Positions 7,851 to 16,514 of a stretch of 64,000 nucleotides of DNA are shown here, in pieces. Origin of the DNA: Actinobacteria bacterium HGW-Actinobacteria-4 (GTDB lineage: Bacteria > Actinomycetota > Actinomycetes > Actinomycetales > Demequinaceae). The position numbers were made by a program, and so were the translations under genes. Position 1 is the first letter of the stretch. The number at the start of each line of letters is the position of its first letter. The DNA lies in contig PHEW01000007.1 of the NCBI GenBank assembly GCA_002841315.1, forward strand, positions 61,835 through 125,834. Reading direction: 5' to 3'. Below the pieces are notes generated by a model that was not told the DNA's origin, did not search any database, and saw only the letters and a program-made list of their open reading frames with translations.

Positions 7851-8735
7851 CTAGAGGCCGAGGCGCCGCTCCGCGGACTCGACCACGTTGGTCAGGAGCA
7901 TCGCCCGTGTCATGGGGCCCACTCCGCCGGGGTTCGGCGAGAACCACGCGGACTTGGCCAGTGCGCCGGCAGCGATGTCTCCCGCGATCACTGACTTCCC
8001 TGTCGCGGGATCCGTGCGCCGTGAGACTCCGACGTCAATGAGAATCGAGCCGTCTGTCACCATCGGGGCGTCAATGATGTCGGGCACCCCGGCTGCGGCC
8101 ACGATGACGTCGGCACTGCGAGTCAACGCGGTAAGGTCTCTTGTCCCCGTGTGGCAGAGCGTCACCGTCGCGTTCACGGCCTTGCGCGTCAACAACAGGC
8201 CGATGCTACGGCCCACCGTCGTGCCGCGACCAACCACCACCACATGGGTGCCGTCGAGGGACAACCCGTGGCGCTCGATGAGCTCGATGATGCCTTTGGG
8301 TGTGCATGGCAGTGGGGACTGGATGTCTTCGCCCACGCGCAACACCAGACGGCCCAGGTTGGTGGGGTGGAGCCCGTCGGCGTCCTTGTCCGGATCAACG
8401 AGCTCAAGCACCCGGTTGGTGTCGATACCGTGGGGAAGCGGCAACTGAACGATGAAGCCCGTGCACGCAGGGTTGTCGTTAAGGCGTGCCACAGCGGCCT
8501 CGATCTCGGCTTGCGTCGCCGTGGCAGGCAAGTCCTCCCGAAGCGACGCGATGCCCACCTCAGCACAGTCCTGATGCTTGCCGTTCACGTACCACGTGGA
8601 CCCTGGGTCCTCGCCTACAAGCAACGTGCCGAGCCCGGGGGTGACGCCGCGAGCGGCGAGCGCCGCCACACGTTGCGTCAGTTCCGCCTTGATTGTTGCG
8701 GCGGTCGCTTTGCCATCTAGCACCTGTGCACTCAT
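7851..8735 (-). CDS. folD: Bifunctional methylenetetrahydrofolate dehydrogenase/cyclohydrolase
   Basis: 294 aa from the ATG at 8735, preceded by GGAGGAG; the track start 8804 adds non-homologous residues. FolD converts 5,10-methylene-THF to 10-formyl-THF in the cytosol with NADP. Visible are the YVNGK motif with the catalytic Lys, [20 protein letters not shown], the dinucleotide-binding [12 protein letters not shown], and the C-terminal [13 protein letters not shown]. It follows glyA after 28 bp and is presumably controlled by the same ZTP riboswitch, supplying formyl groups for purine synthesis. Confidence 0.96.
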   Translation of the reverse strand: MSAQVLDGKATAATIKAELTQRVAALAARGVTPGLGTLLVGEDPGSTWYVNGKHQDCAEVGIASLREDLPATATQAEIEAAVARLNDNPACTGFIVQLPLPHGIDTNRVLELVDPDKDADGLHPTNLGRLVLRVGEDIQSPLPCTPKGIIELIERHGLSLDGTHVVVVGRGTTVGRSIGLLLTRKAVNATVTLCHTGTRDLTALTRSADVIVAAAGVPDIIDAPMVTDGSILIDVGVSRRTDPATGKSVIAGDIAAGALAKSAWFSPNPGGVGPMTRAMLLTNVVESAERRLGL

Positions 8736-8763
8736 GCCACTCCTCCGCTGAGTACCGTCGCCG

Positions 8764-10056
8764 CTACTGCTGCAGACCCTCGTAGAGCGGGAAGGCATCG
8801 GCAAGTGTGGTCACCCGCGAACGCAGGGCAGCAACGTCGGCTCCGCCCTTCAACGCCGTCGCAAGGATGTCCGCAACTTCAGTGAACTCGCCAGCTCCAA
8901 AACCGCGCGTCGCGAGAGCGGCCGTGCCGATTCGCACGCCGGACGTCACCATCGGTGGGCGCGGGTCAAACGGGACAGCGTTGCGGTTGACGGTGATGCC
9001 CACCTGGTGCAAGAGATCCTCGGCCTGCTGGCCGTCCAGGTCGCTGTGGCGCAGATCAACCAACACCAAGTGCACGTCCGTGCCTCCCGAGACAACGTTG
9101 ACGCCCGCAGCAATGGAATCGGCGGACGTAAGTCGCTCGGCGATGATGCGTGCGCCGTCGAGGGTGCGCTGCTGACGCTCCTTGAACTCGGTTCCCGCAG
9201 CCGCCTTGAAAGCAATCGCCTTAGCGGCGATGACGTGCATGAGGGGACCGCCCTGCTGTCCCGGGAAGACCGCCGAGTTGAGTTTCTTGGCGTATTCCAG
9301 GTCACGGCTCAGGATCAGTCCCGATCGCGGTCCAGCGAGCGTCTTGTGGACGGTGCTCGACACCACATCGGAGTGAGGCACCGGCGATGGGTGTAGTCCC
9401 GCCGCCACCAGGCCGGCGAAGTGAGCCATGTCGGTCCAGAGCTTGGCGCCCACCTCGTCGGCGATCGCTCGGAAGGCGGCAAAGTCCAAGTGGCGCGGGT
9501 AGGCTGACCAGCCCGCGATGATCACGTCGGGGCGTTCGGCTAGGGCCTGGGCGCGGACCTTGTCCATATCCACCAGGTGGGTGTCCTCTTCCACGCCGTA
9601 GGCGGCAACCTCATACAGCTTGCCCGAGAAGTTGAGCTTCATGCCGTGGGTGAGGTGTCCACCGTGGGCGAGCGACAGTCCCATGATCTTGTCGCCGGGG
9701 TTGATCAGCGCGTGGAGCACTGCCGCGTTGGCAGTAGCACCCGAGTGCGGCTGGACGTTGGCGAACTCGGCACCGAACAGGCTCTTGGCGCGATCAATCG
9801 CGAGGGTCTCCGCCTTGTCGACCTCTTCGCAACCGCCATAGTAGCGGCGGCCGGGGTAGCCCTCCGCGTACTTGTTGGTCAGCACGGAGCCCTGGGCCTG
9901 CAGGACCGAACGCGGCACGAAGTTCTCGGACGCGATCATCTCGAGGGTGCCTTGCTGCCGCGCAAGTTCGCTGTCGAGGATGTCGGCAATCTGGGGGTCA
10001 AAGTCGCGCAGCGTGGCGTTCATGACTGCGGCGGTGGCGCTGGAATCTGTGCTCAT
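8764..10056 (-). CDS. glyA: Serine hydroxymethyltransferase
   Basis: 430 aa, full length. PLP enzyme converting serine and THF to glycine and methylene-THF. Signatures: [29 protein letters not shown], the Schiff-base lysine in [13 protein letters not shown], and the C-terminal [23 protein letters not shown] precedes the ATG. First gene of the glyA-folD operon, directly downstream of a ZTP riboswitch, so expression should rise when 10-formyl-THF is short and ZTP accumulates. Confidence 0.97.
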   Translation of the reverse strand: MSTDSSATAAVMNATLRDFDPQIADILDSELARQQGTLEMIASENFVPRSVLQAQGSVLTNKYAEGYPGRRYYGGCEEVDKAETLAIDRAKSLFGAEFANVQPHSGATANAAVLHALINPGDKIMGLSLAHGGHLTHGMKLNFSGKLYEVAAYGVEEDTHLVDMDKVRAQALAERPDVIIAGWSAYPRHLDFAAFRAIADEVGAKLWTDMAHFAGLVAAGLHPSPVPHSDVVSSTVHKTLAGPRSGLILSRDLEYAKKLNSAVFPGQQGGPLMHVIAAKAIAFKAAAGTEFKERQQRTLDGARIIAERLTSADSIAAGVNVVSGGTDVHLVLVDLRHSDLDGQQAEDLLHQVGITVNRNAVPFDPRPPMVTSGVRIGTAALATRGFGAGEFTEVADILATALKGGADVAALRSRVTTLADAFPLYEGLQQ

Positions 10057-10078
10057 GGCTCATCCTTCATGTGTCGTG

Positions 10079-10095
10079 CGGCGGGCAGGCCGCCG
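10079..10095 (-). promoter_or_regulatory. Hairpin between ZTP aptamer and glyA, candidate expression platform
   Basis: CGGCGG, 5-nt loop, CCGCCG lies between the riboswitch 3' domain and the glyA start. No T-run follows, so control could be by RBS access or a non-canonical terminator rather than a classical intrinsic terminator. Confidence 0.45.
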
Positions 10096-10114
10096 GAGGC
10101 TAGCTACCGGTGAC

Positions 10115-10190
10115 CTTGGCCCAGGCGTACGACCAAAAGTCTGATGTGGCATCGCTTCCTCGTGGTAACCCACTTGCGCCAGTCGCGATG
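10115..10190 (-). ncRNA. ZTP (pfl) riboswitch upstream of glyA-folD
   Basis: Read on the minus strand, CATCGC at 10190-10185 pairs with GCGATG at 10155-10150. Between them are the conserved GACTGGCG and a GTGGGTTACCAC hairpin followed by GAGGA. After a linker, the second conserved domain ACGCCTGGGCC appears at 10128-10118; its CCUGGGC core forms the pseudoknot in known ZTP riboswitches. This matches the pfl RNA as I recall it (the F. ulcerans example has GACUGGCG, GUGGGAAACCAC and CGCCUGGGC). The class senses ZTP/ZMP, a signal of 10-formyl-THF shortage, and commonly controls glyA, folD and purH in Actinobacteria. Confidence 0.92.
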
Positions 10191-10196
10191 GTTCAC

Positions 10197-10202
10197 AGTC
10201 TA
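10197..10202 (-). promoter_or_regulatory. Predicted -10 box (TAGACT) of the riboswitch-glyA-folD transcript
   Basis: TAGACT ends 6 nt before the first base of the riboswitch P1 stem, so the RNA would start almost exactly at the aptamer. I see no convincing -35 at 17 bp. Confidence 0.45.
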
Positions 10203-10237
10203 GCAAGGACCGAGTTGTCGATGCATCGAACGGCCAG

Positions 10238-11086
10238 TCACGCGTCCTGTGAGCCTGGGCCGCGTCCGTCACGGCTGGGGGCGGCGGCCTCGTCCGTCGC
10301 GCTCGCCAATGATTCGGTGACAGATTCTTCGAGGCCACGCGGGAGCCGCATCCCGTGCTCGCCGCCAATCCAGTCGCGGAACCGATCCCACCGCGCGATG
10401 TAATCGACCGAGAAGCGCGCCCGGGCCCGCTCAAGCCGTCCAGCGGAATAGAACCGACGCGCCCAGAACGACGTGGGCTTCGCGAGCCTTATCGCACCTA
10501 CCAAACCCAGGAGCGGGACCGCGAGTCCCACCAACCCCAGGTGGCGCTTGCCTTTGAGAAAACTGATCATGATGGGCCCTACATGGGCGAGCAGGATCGC
10601 GGCGGCTGTCCACGGGCCGCCGAACCTCTCAGCAACCGTCGCCGGCGAGATGTTCAATGCGAGCGCGGCGGCAACCGTCGCAGCAACCAAGATCGCATCA
10701 ATGGACTTGCGGCCCTCAGCGGTCCAGTAGACGTCTTCGAGGTGCAGCCACAACGCGAACTGGTCGAGTGCAAGCGCGGCGCCAATGCCAAAGAGCGCTG
10801 CGAGGATCTCGAACCATGGCGAACCGGGCGCGAACCGGAAGTGAACAAGACCCACGCCTAGCACCATCACGATGCCCCACACCTGGTGGTGCACGTGTAC
10901 GCCCCCAATGTGAATGTTGGCGAAGAAACTACTGACGGTCTGCTTGCCTGCGGCTGTGCGCAACTCGTGGGTGCGAATCCGGCGCGTCACGAACCGGGTG
11001 GCGGCGAAGGTCAGCAGGAACCCGGCGAGCAACCACAACGTGGCAGTTTGGCCACGTTCCAGCTCAATCTCGGGAAACCAGGTCAC
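10238..11086 (-). CDS. Conserved integral membrane protein, function unknown
   Basis: 282 aa with about six membrane segments. The first is TLWLLAGFLLTFAATRFVT; next comes the histidine-rich HIGGVHVHHQVWGIVMVLG, then WFEILAALFGIGAALALDQFALWLHLEDVYWT. The HVHHQVWG and LDQFALWLHLEDVYW stretches recur in an uncharacterised actinobacterial membrane family. A charged tail (~60 residues) ends the protein. The GTG start has no clear RBS. It is upstream of and co-directional with glyA, but the glyA promoter and riboswitch make it a separate unit. Confidence 0.75.
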   Translation of the reverse strand: MTWFPEIELERGQTATLWLLAGFLLTFAATRFVTRRIRTHELRTAAGKQTVSSFFANIHIGGVHVHHQVWGIVMVLGVGLVHFRFAPGSPWFEILAALFGIGAALALDQFALWLHLEDVYWTAEGRKSIDAILVAATVAAALALNISPATVAERFGGPWTAAAILLAHVGPIMISFLKGKRHLGLVGLAVPLLGLVGAIRLAKPTSFWARRFYSAGRLERARARFSVDYIARWDRFRDWIGGEHGMRLPRGLEESVTESLASATDEAAAPSRDGRGPGSQDA

Positions 11087-11156
11087 ACTGCCTAGCGTTG
11101 CGCATTGCGCGAGCTAACGCCACCGGGCCACTGCTGGGTGAGGGCTGCGGGTGCGA

Positions 11157-11693
11157 CTAGTTGTCGCCACGCACCGCGACGTCGTCGGGCTCGTCGTCGC
11201 TGATCACTGCGCCGGCCTCGAGCACCTTGCGCAAGTATGCGTACGTGAGGTCTCCGGCCACCTGATCGAACTGGTGGACGTAACCCTCCTTGTTGTACAG
11301 AGCGATGTTGTGCTTCGAGTTCTGCCCGGTGAACACCCACACTTCCTTGGTGTTGTCCGGCAAGTACCCAAGAACAGCCATGAGCAGTTGGGTGCCAATC
11401 CCCTGGCCCTGCAGATCAGGGGCCACGGCGAGGCGGCCGATGGTCGCCTTGTCACCCTCGACGCCCACGCGGATCGAACCTACCAACCGGTGGCCCTGCC
11501 ACGCGCCGAGCGTCACGACGTCTTCGGACTGCAGGTCAACCACGAGTTCCTCGAGCGACTGGGTGAGCGCCGGGATGTTGGGGTCGTTGAAGATCTGGGC
11601 CTCGGTGACGAAGGCCGCGCGGCGCACCGTCAGTAGCTCCCCTGCGTGTGCCTCGTCAACAACATCGATGCGCACCTGTTCTGACTCGCTCAT
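11157..11693 (-). CDS. GNAT-family N-acetyltransferase
   Basis: 178 aa. A single GNAT fold: N-terminal LLTVRRAAFVTEAQI, central VGSIRVGVEGDKATIGRLAVAP, the acetyl-CoA loop DLQGQGIGTQLL, and a C-terminal strand with NIALYNKEGYV. The substrate is unknown. AGGAGG abuts the ATG, too close for a normal Shine-Dalgarno, and CACGAT lies 6 nt upstream. It is divergent from purU across 47 bp. Confidence 0.88.
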   Translation of the reverse strand: MSESEQVRIDVVDEAHAGELLTVRRAAFVTEAQIFNDPNIPALTQSLEELVVDLQSEDVVTLGAWQGHRLVGSIRVGVEGDKATIGRLAVAPDLQGQGIGTQLLMAVLGYLPDNTKEVWVFTGQNSKHNIALYNKEGYVHQFDQVAGDLTYAYLRKVLEAGAVISDDEPDDVAVRGDN

Positions 11694-11740
11694 CCTCCTA
11701 TCGTGTCAGGTTTTCTGGCCAGGCCGACTAACCTGGGCAC

Positions 11741-12601
11741 GTGTCCACTAACTCTGATGCCACTGCCTGGGTGCTCAGCTTGTCGTGTCCCGACGGTCCA
11801 GGAATCGTTCACGCTGTATCCGGCATGCTGTCTGAGCACGGTGGGAATATCACGGAGAGTCAACAGTTCGGCGACCCTGATACGGGACTGTTCTTCATGC
11901 GCGTCGAGGTATCGAGCCCTGCCTCGCAGGCTGAGCTCGAGGCCGCGATCGAGCCCCTCGCGGGTCGGTTCTCGATGATCTGGAGTCTCGACGTCGCTGG
12001 CCGCAAGATGCGCACCATCGTGATGGTGTCGAAAGCCGAACACTGCGTCAACGACCTCCTGTTCCGCGAGCGCGCTGGCACTCTGCCCGTGGACATCGTC
12101 GCCGTCGTCGGCAATCACCAAACGCTCAAGCCGCTCGCCGAGTTCTACGGCAAGCCCTTCCATTTTGTCCCCGTCACGGCAGATACCAAGGGTGATGCTG
12201 AGGCGCAGCTGCTCGGCCTGGTCGAGACTCTCGACGCGGAACTCGTGGTGCTCGCTCGCTACATGCAGATTCTGTCGCCTGAACTCAGCACCGCGCTGCA
12301 CGGCCGGGCCATCAACATCCACCACTCGTTCTTGCCCTCATTCAAGGGTGCGCGTCCGTATTTTCAGGCCCACGATCGCGGGGTCAAGCTCATCGGAGCC
12401 ACGGCTCACTACGTCACGGCGGACCTCGACGAGGGGCCCATCATCGAGCAAGATGTGGACCGCGTGGACCACACCGCCACCCCCGAGACACTCACTGCGA
12501 TTGGCGCCGACGTCGAACGTCGCGCGCTCGCGCGGGCGGTCCGCTGGCACGCTGAACACCGGGTCTTGCTCGACGGTCACCGGACCATCGTCTTCAAGTA
12601 G
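11741..12601 (+). CDS. purU: Formyltetrahydrofolate deformylase
   Basis: 286 aa, full length. Residues ~8-90 form an ACT domain (LSCPDGPGIVHAVSGML). The formyltransferase-type catalytic domain carries INIHHSFLPSFKGARPY (catalytic Asn and His) and ADLDEGPIIEQD (catalytic Asp). It hydrolyses 10-formyl-THF to formate and THF, balancing the one-carbon pool and, in some bacteria, supplying formate to PurT. The GTG at 11741 has TAACCT 6 nt upstream and no Shine-Dalgarno, so leaderless expression is likely. Confidence 0.95.
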   Translation: MSTNSDATAWVLSLSCPDGPGIVHAVSGMLSEHGGNITESQQFGDPDTGLFFMRVEVSSPASQAELEAAIEPLAGRFSMIWSLDVAGRKMRTIVMVSKAEHCVNDLLFRERAGTLPVDIVAVVGNHQTLKPLAEFYGKPFHFVPVTADTKGDAEAQLLGLVETLDAELVVLARYMQILSPELSTALHGRAINIHHSFLPSFKGARPYFQAHDRGVKLIGATAHYVTADLDEGPIIEQDVDRVDHTATPETLTAIGADVERRALARAVRWHAEHRVLLDGHRTIVFK

Positions 12602-12698
12602 CGGGACGCTCCGCCGCCGCGCAAGAGCACAGGTCACGATTTGGTGACAACCTGTAGATCCCTTCTCGCCCGCGCGCATGCCTTCCTAGCGTGGAAGG

Positions 12699-14543
12699 AT
12701 GACGACCGCACGCCTCACGGCCATCACTGCAGTCCTGGCGCTCCTCACCGCGTGCTCCGGGGACACCCCCGTGCCGCCCTCCACGCCCTCGGCACCGGTC
12801 ATCGAGGTGCCCGGCCCTGCAGTGCCTACGCAGGAGCGTGTAGCAGCCGTGCTTGCTCAGATGACACTCGCGGAGAAGATCGGGCAGATGACTCAGCTCG
12901 AAGAAGGGTCCATCGACGCCGGCGACGTCGCGCGCCTGAACCTCGGCAGCGTCTTGCATGGGGGCGGTACCGCCGGCGACGGAAGCCTCGAGACGTGGTC
13001 GAGCATCGTCCATGACCGGCAAAGGGAGGCTCTCACCGAGACTCGGCTGGGAATCCCCTTGCTGTACGGGGTGGACGCGGTCCACGGCTTTGGCGCGCTC
13101 CACGGCGCGACGGTGTTTCCTCACCAGATCGGGCTGGGCGCGGCCAATGACCCCGACCTCATGCAACGCATCGGCCGCGCAACTGCAATCGAGGTGGCAG
13201 CGACCGGCATCCGCTGGAACTTCAGCCCCGTGCTCGCTATCCCCGACGACGTCCGCTGGGGCCGCACGTACGAGGCGTACTCACAAGACCCCGCCAGGGT
13301 CAGCGAGCTGGGCACCGCGTACGTGACTGGTCTCCAAGGCGCGAACCTCACCGACGCCACCAGTGTTCTCGCCACCCCCAAGCACTTTGTGGGAGACGGG
13401 CAAGCCGCCTACGGCACGTCCACGCAACACATTTTCCGGCCGTACGTGATCGACCAGGGCGTTGCGCCCGTCAACCCGACCCAGTTGAGGGATGTCCTCC
13501 TGCCGCCGTATCAGGACGCCATCGATGCCGGCGCGCTGTCAGTCATGGCGACGTTCTCCTCGTGGGGCAGCACCAAGGTTCACTCGCAGCGGGAGCTCTT
13601 GACCACCACGCTGCGCGGCGACCTGGGCTTCACCGGGTTCGTGGTATCTGACTGGGCCGGGTGCGATCAGATTGACCCCGCAGACTTCGATGGTTCGATG
13701 GTCGCCTGCATCAACGCCGGTGTTGACATGGTCATGGTGCCTCACGACGGCGACCGCTTCCAGCAGGCGCTCACCGAGGCCGTGGACGGCGGCTCGCTAT
13801 CCATGGCCCGCGTAGATGAGGCCGTGAGTCGCATCCTGACCGTGAAGTTCGACATGGGCCTCTTCGAGGACCCCTACGGCGATGCGGCACTCGGCGCACC
13901 GGTGGGAACGGACGCCCACCGCGCCCTTGCCCGCGAAGCTGTCGTCAAGTCCCAAGTGCTCCTCAAGAACGACGGAGCACTTCCCCTGCCGTCCGCAGAC
14001 GCCACTATCGTGGTTGTTGGCAACGCGGCCCACGACATGGGCCGCCAGGCCGGCGGGTGGACCATGGACTGGCAGGGCGGCGAAGGTGACGTCATCCCCG
14101 GCACCACGATTGTCGAGGGGATCGAGGCGCGCGGCGGTGACCAGGTGCGGGTTGTCAGGGAGCTGCCAGCAAGCGGCACCGTAGACGTGTGTATTGCGGT
14201 AGTGGGCGAGGCGCCATATGCGGAAGGGGTGGGCGACTCGATGGATCTGGCGCTCCCCGGTATCGAGATCCTCGATACCTTCCGCGGACGCTGCGATTCC
14301 ACGGTGCTGGTCCTCGTCACCGGGCGCCCTGTGCTGGTCACCGACGCCATCGCGACGGCCGATGCCGTGGTCGCCTCGTGGCTTCCTGGTACCGCTGGTG
14401 AGGGGGTCGCGGACGTCTTGTTTGGTGACCGAGCCTTCTCCGGGACCCTACCCGTGAACTGGCCGCGGGATATCAGCCAGGTGCCCAGTACTCCGGACTC
14501 GCGTGACTACCTGTTTCCCCTTGGCTACGGCCTGACGCAGTGA
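12699..14543 (+). CDS. Secreted GH3 beta-glycosidase lipoprotein
   Basis: 614 aa. The N-terminus is a lipoprotein signal (ALLTAC lipobox, Cys about residue 19) followed by a proline/serine-rich tether to ~45. GH3 N-domain: MTLAEKIGQMTQ, GVDAVHG, WGRTYEAYSQDP, ATPKHFVGDGQA, and the nucleophile Asp in FVVSDWAG. GH3 C-domain: LLKNDGALPLP, GRQAGGWTMDWQG and VVGEAPYAEGVGD, where the acid/base Glu is expected, ending LFPLGYGL. Likely a cell-surface exo-beta-glucosidase or related enzyme releasing sugars for uptake; substrate is not determined. TAGCGT ends 6 nt before the ATG. Separate from the nag operon and convergent with nagA. Confidence 0.93.
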   Translation: MTTARLTAITAVLALLTACSGDTPVPPSTPSAPVIEVPGPAVPTQERVAAVLAQMTLAEKIGQMTQLEEGSIDAGDVARLNLGSVLHGGGTAGDGSLETWSSIVHDRQREALTETRLGIPLLYGVDAVHGFGALHGATVFPHQIGLGAANDPDLMQRIGRATAIEVAATGIRWNFSPVLAIPDDVRWGRTYEAYSQDPARVSELGTAYVTGLQGANLTDATSVLATPKHFVGDGQAAYGTSTQHIFRPYVIDQGVAPVNPTQLRDVLLPPYQDAIDAGALSVMATFSSWGSTKVHSQRELLTTTLRGDLGFTGFVVSDWAGCDQIDPADFDGSMVACINAGVDMVMVPHDGDRFQQALTEAVDGGSLSMARVDEAVSRILTVKFDMGLFEDPYGDAALGAPVGTDAHRALAREAVVKSQVLLKNDGALPLPSADATIVVVGNAAHDMGRQAGGWTMDWQGGEGDVIPGTTIVEGIEARGGDQVRVVRELPASGTVDVCIAVVGEAPYAEGVGDSMDLALPGIEILDTFRGRCDSTVLVLVTGRPVLVTDAIATADAVVASWLPGTAGEGVADVLFGDRAFSGTLPVNWPRDISQVPSTPDSRDYLFPLGYGLTQ

Positions 14544-14562
14544 CGCGTTGGAGGCGGCTTGC

Positions 14563-15726
14563 CTACAAGCCCTGCAGCACGCCGCGCGCCACCACCGCCG
14601 TCACCGCGAGGTTGGGGTCCAACACCACGAGGTTCGCCGGTGCGCCTTCACGCAACACATGATCCGCTCTGTCCCTTCCCATGACGCACGCGGGAGTTGT
14701 CGTCAGCGCGGCGATCGCGTCGGTGAGTGGCACGCCCGCGCCGGTGACAACACGTAGCGCCTGGTCTTGCGTGAGAACCGAACCCGCAAGCGTGTCTGTT
14801 CCCACGACCACCACGCGGCCGCCACGCACGGAGACTGTCAGATCTCCCAGGGTGTACTGGCCCTCGTCAGAGCCCGCTGCGGACATGGCGTCCGTGATCA
14901 GCGCGATGCGCCCGGGAGCCATGCGGAAGGCAAATGCGAGCAGCCTGGGGTCTACGTGTACTCCGTCGGCAATGAGCTCGAGCGTGACGCGTGGGTCTGC
15001 GAATGCGGCCACCAGTGGCCCAGGCGCGCGGGATTCAATGGGGTTGATGGCATTGAACGCGTGTGTCACCAGCGTGGCACCGCGGTCAAAGGCACGCTGC
15101 GCAGTGTCGTGATCGGCCGAAGTGTGACCAACCGCGACTACCACCCCAGCATCGACAAACCGCTCGATGGCCTCGTCCGCGCCGGGAAGCTCGGGAGCGA
15201 TCGTAATCTGCCTCAGTACACCCGCTCCGGCCTCGAGGAGGCGCGACACGACATCACTCGTTGGATGACATAGGTGTTGAGGGGCATGCGCACCCTTGCG
15301 GGCCGGCGCCAAGAAAGGGCCTTCGAGGTGCGCGCCCCAGAGGTGGGGGTGGTGGTCCATCGCCGCACGCAAGTCCCGCAACTGCTGTTCCAGAACGGGG
15401 ATCGGGTTCGTGACTAGGGAGGCAACCGCATACGCGGTGCCGTGCGCACGGTGCGCGGCAAGGGCTGCGACGGTTTGCTCCGCGTCGATCCCAAAGCTTG
15501 CGCCGCCGCCGCCGTGGCCATGGATGTCGACAAACCCGGGAGCGACGATGCCGCCACGAGCATCCACCACCGCTCCTGGGTCACCGGGGAGCGCGCGCCA
15601 CCCGTCACCGTTTCCCAGGGAAGCGATAACGCCGTCGCGAACCTCAAGCCATCCGTCGCGGCGCTCTCCATTGGCGTCCACGAGCGTGCCGCCGTGAAGG
15701 ACAACGGTGCGAGCGTTGCTGACCAT
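14563..15726 (-). CDS. nagA: N-acetylglucosamine-6-phosphate deacetylase
   Basis: 387 aa from the ATG at 15726; the track start (GTG 15747) would overlap nagB by 16 bp without a better RBS. Amidohydrolase barrel with the metal-site motif GFVDIHGHGGGGASFG, GAHLEGPF, VAVGHTSAD, THAFNAI and LITDAMSAAG (catalytic Asp). It removes acetate from GlcNAc-6-P in the cytosol. Last gene of the amino-sugar operon; acetate released could feed the pta-ackA node elsewhere in this window. Confidence 0.95.
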   Translation of the reverse strand: MVSNARTVVLHGGTLVDANGERRDGWLEVRDGVIASLGNGDGWRALPGDPGAVVDARGGIVAPGFVDIHGHGGGGASFGIDAEQTVAALAAHRAHGTAYAVASLVTNPIPVLEQQLRDLRAAMDHHPHLWGAHLEGPFLAPARKGAHAPQHLCHPTSDVVSRLLEAGAGVLRQITIAPELPGADEAIERFVDAGVVVAVGHTSADHDTAQRAFDRGATLVTHAFNAINPIESRAPGPLVAAFADPRVTLELIADGVHVDPRLLAFAFRMAPGRIALITDAMSAAGSDEGQYTLGDLTVSVRGGRVVVVGTDTLAGSVLTQDQALRVVTGAGVPLTDAIAALTTTPACVMGRDRADHVLREGAPANLVVLDPNLAVTAVVARGVLQGL

Positions 15727-15731
15727 GACCC

Positions 15732-16514
15732 CTAGATTCCCTGCCACGCGGGCTTGTTAAGCTGAGCCCAGGCGTAATAGTCGCGCTCGCGAAGTTCGCT
15801 CGCCGCCGCGTGATCGACCACCACGGTGACATGATGATGCAACTGGATGGCCGATCCCGGCATACTGGCCGTCACGGGCCCTTCCACTGACGCAGCGAGC
15901 GCCGCTGCCTTGCTCTCGCCAAAGGCAAGCAGGATGAGGTGCCGTGCACGCAGAATCGTGCCGAGCCCCTGGGTGACCGAGTGAATCGGCACGTCATCCA
16001 CCGAATCGAAGAAGCGGGCGTTGTCGCGCCGCGTCTGCTCCGTAAGGGTCTTCACACGGGTGAGCGATCCAAAGCTCGAGCCCGGTTCATTGAAGGCAAT
16101 GTGACCGCCGGTACCGATGCCCAGAATCTGCACATCGACGCCGCCACTGTCGACAATTCGCTGTTCGAAACGCTCACCCGCGGTTTCGATCTGCGCTGGA
16201 TCACCGTCCGGAACATGAACCTTGGCCGGATCAAGGCCGAGCGGCTCCACTACCTCACGAGTCACGACGCTGCGATAGCTCTGGGGGTGAGCTTGGGGCA
16301 AGCCCACATACTCGTCGAGCGCGAGCGCCGTCACTGACGACAGGTCCAGGCCTTGGTTCGCCAGATCCGCGAGCGCGGCGTAGACCGGCAACGGCGTGGA
16401 ACCGGTGGCGACACCAAGGACCAGCGCCGGCTGTTGCTCAAGCCGCGCCGCGATGTGGCGAGCCACCAGCGACCCAGCCGCCTCGGCATCGTCCACCACG
16501 ACAACTTCAGCCAT
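15732..16514 (-). CDS. nagB: Glucosamine-6-phosphate deaminase with an active-site Asp-to-Gly change
   Basis: 260 aa. Converts GlcN-6-P to fructose-6-P and ammonia, feeding glycolysis. Family motifs: LGVATGSTPLPVY, LDEYVGLP (general-base Asp), and LGIGTGGHIAFNEPGS with the catalytic His and Glu. At the position of E. coli Asp141 this protein has Gly136 (GTGGH; GTDGH or an Asn is usual), so the relay to His is altered. The rest is intact, so reduced or modified activity is possible rather than loss. Overlaps the kinase gene by 8 bp. Confidence 0.93.
   Translation of the reverse strand: MAEVVVVDDAEAAGSLVARHIAARLEQQPALVLGVATGSTPLPVYAALADLANQGLDLSSVTALALDEYVGLPQAHPQSYRSVVTREVVEPLGLDPAKVHVPDGDPAQIETAGERFEQRIVDSGGVDVQILGIGTGGHIAFNEPGSSFGSLTRVKTLTEQTRRDNARFFDSVDDVPIHSVTQGLGTILRARHLILLAFGESKAAALAASVEGPVTASMPGSAIQLHHHVTVVVDHAAASELRERDYYAWAQLNKPAWQGI

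Noticed and set aside
10060-10434. 124-aa minus-strand ORF upstream of glyA
   Set aside because: Covers the ZTP riboswitch and overlaps the membrane-protein gene in another frame; explained by structured RNA.
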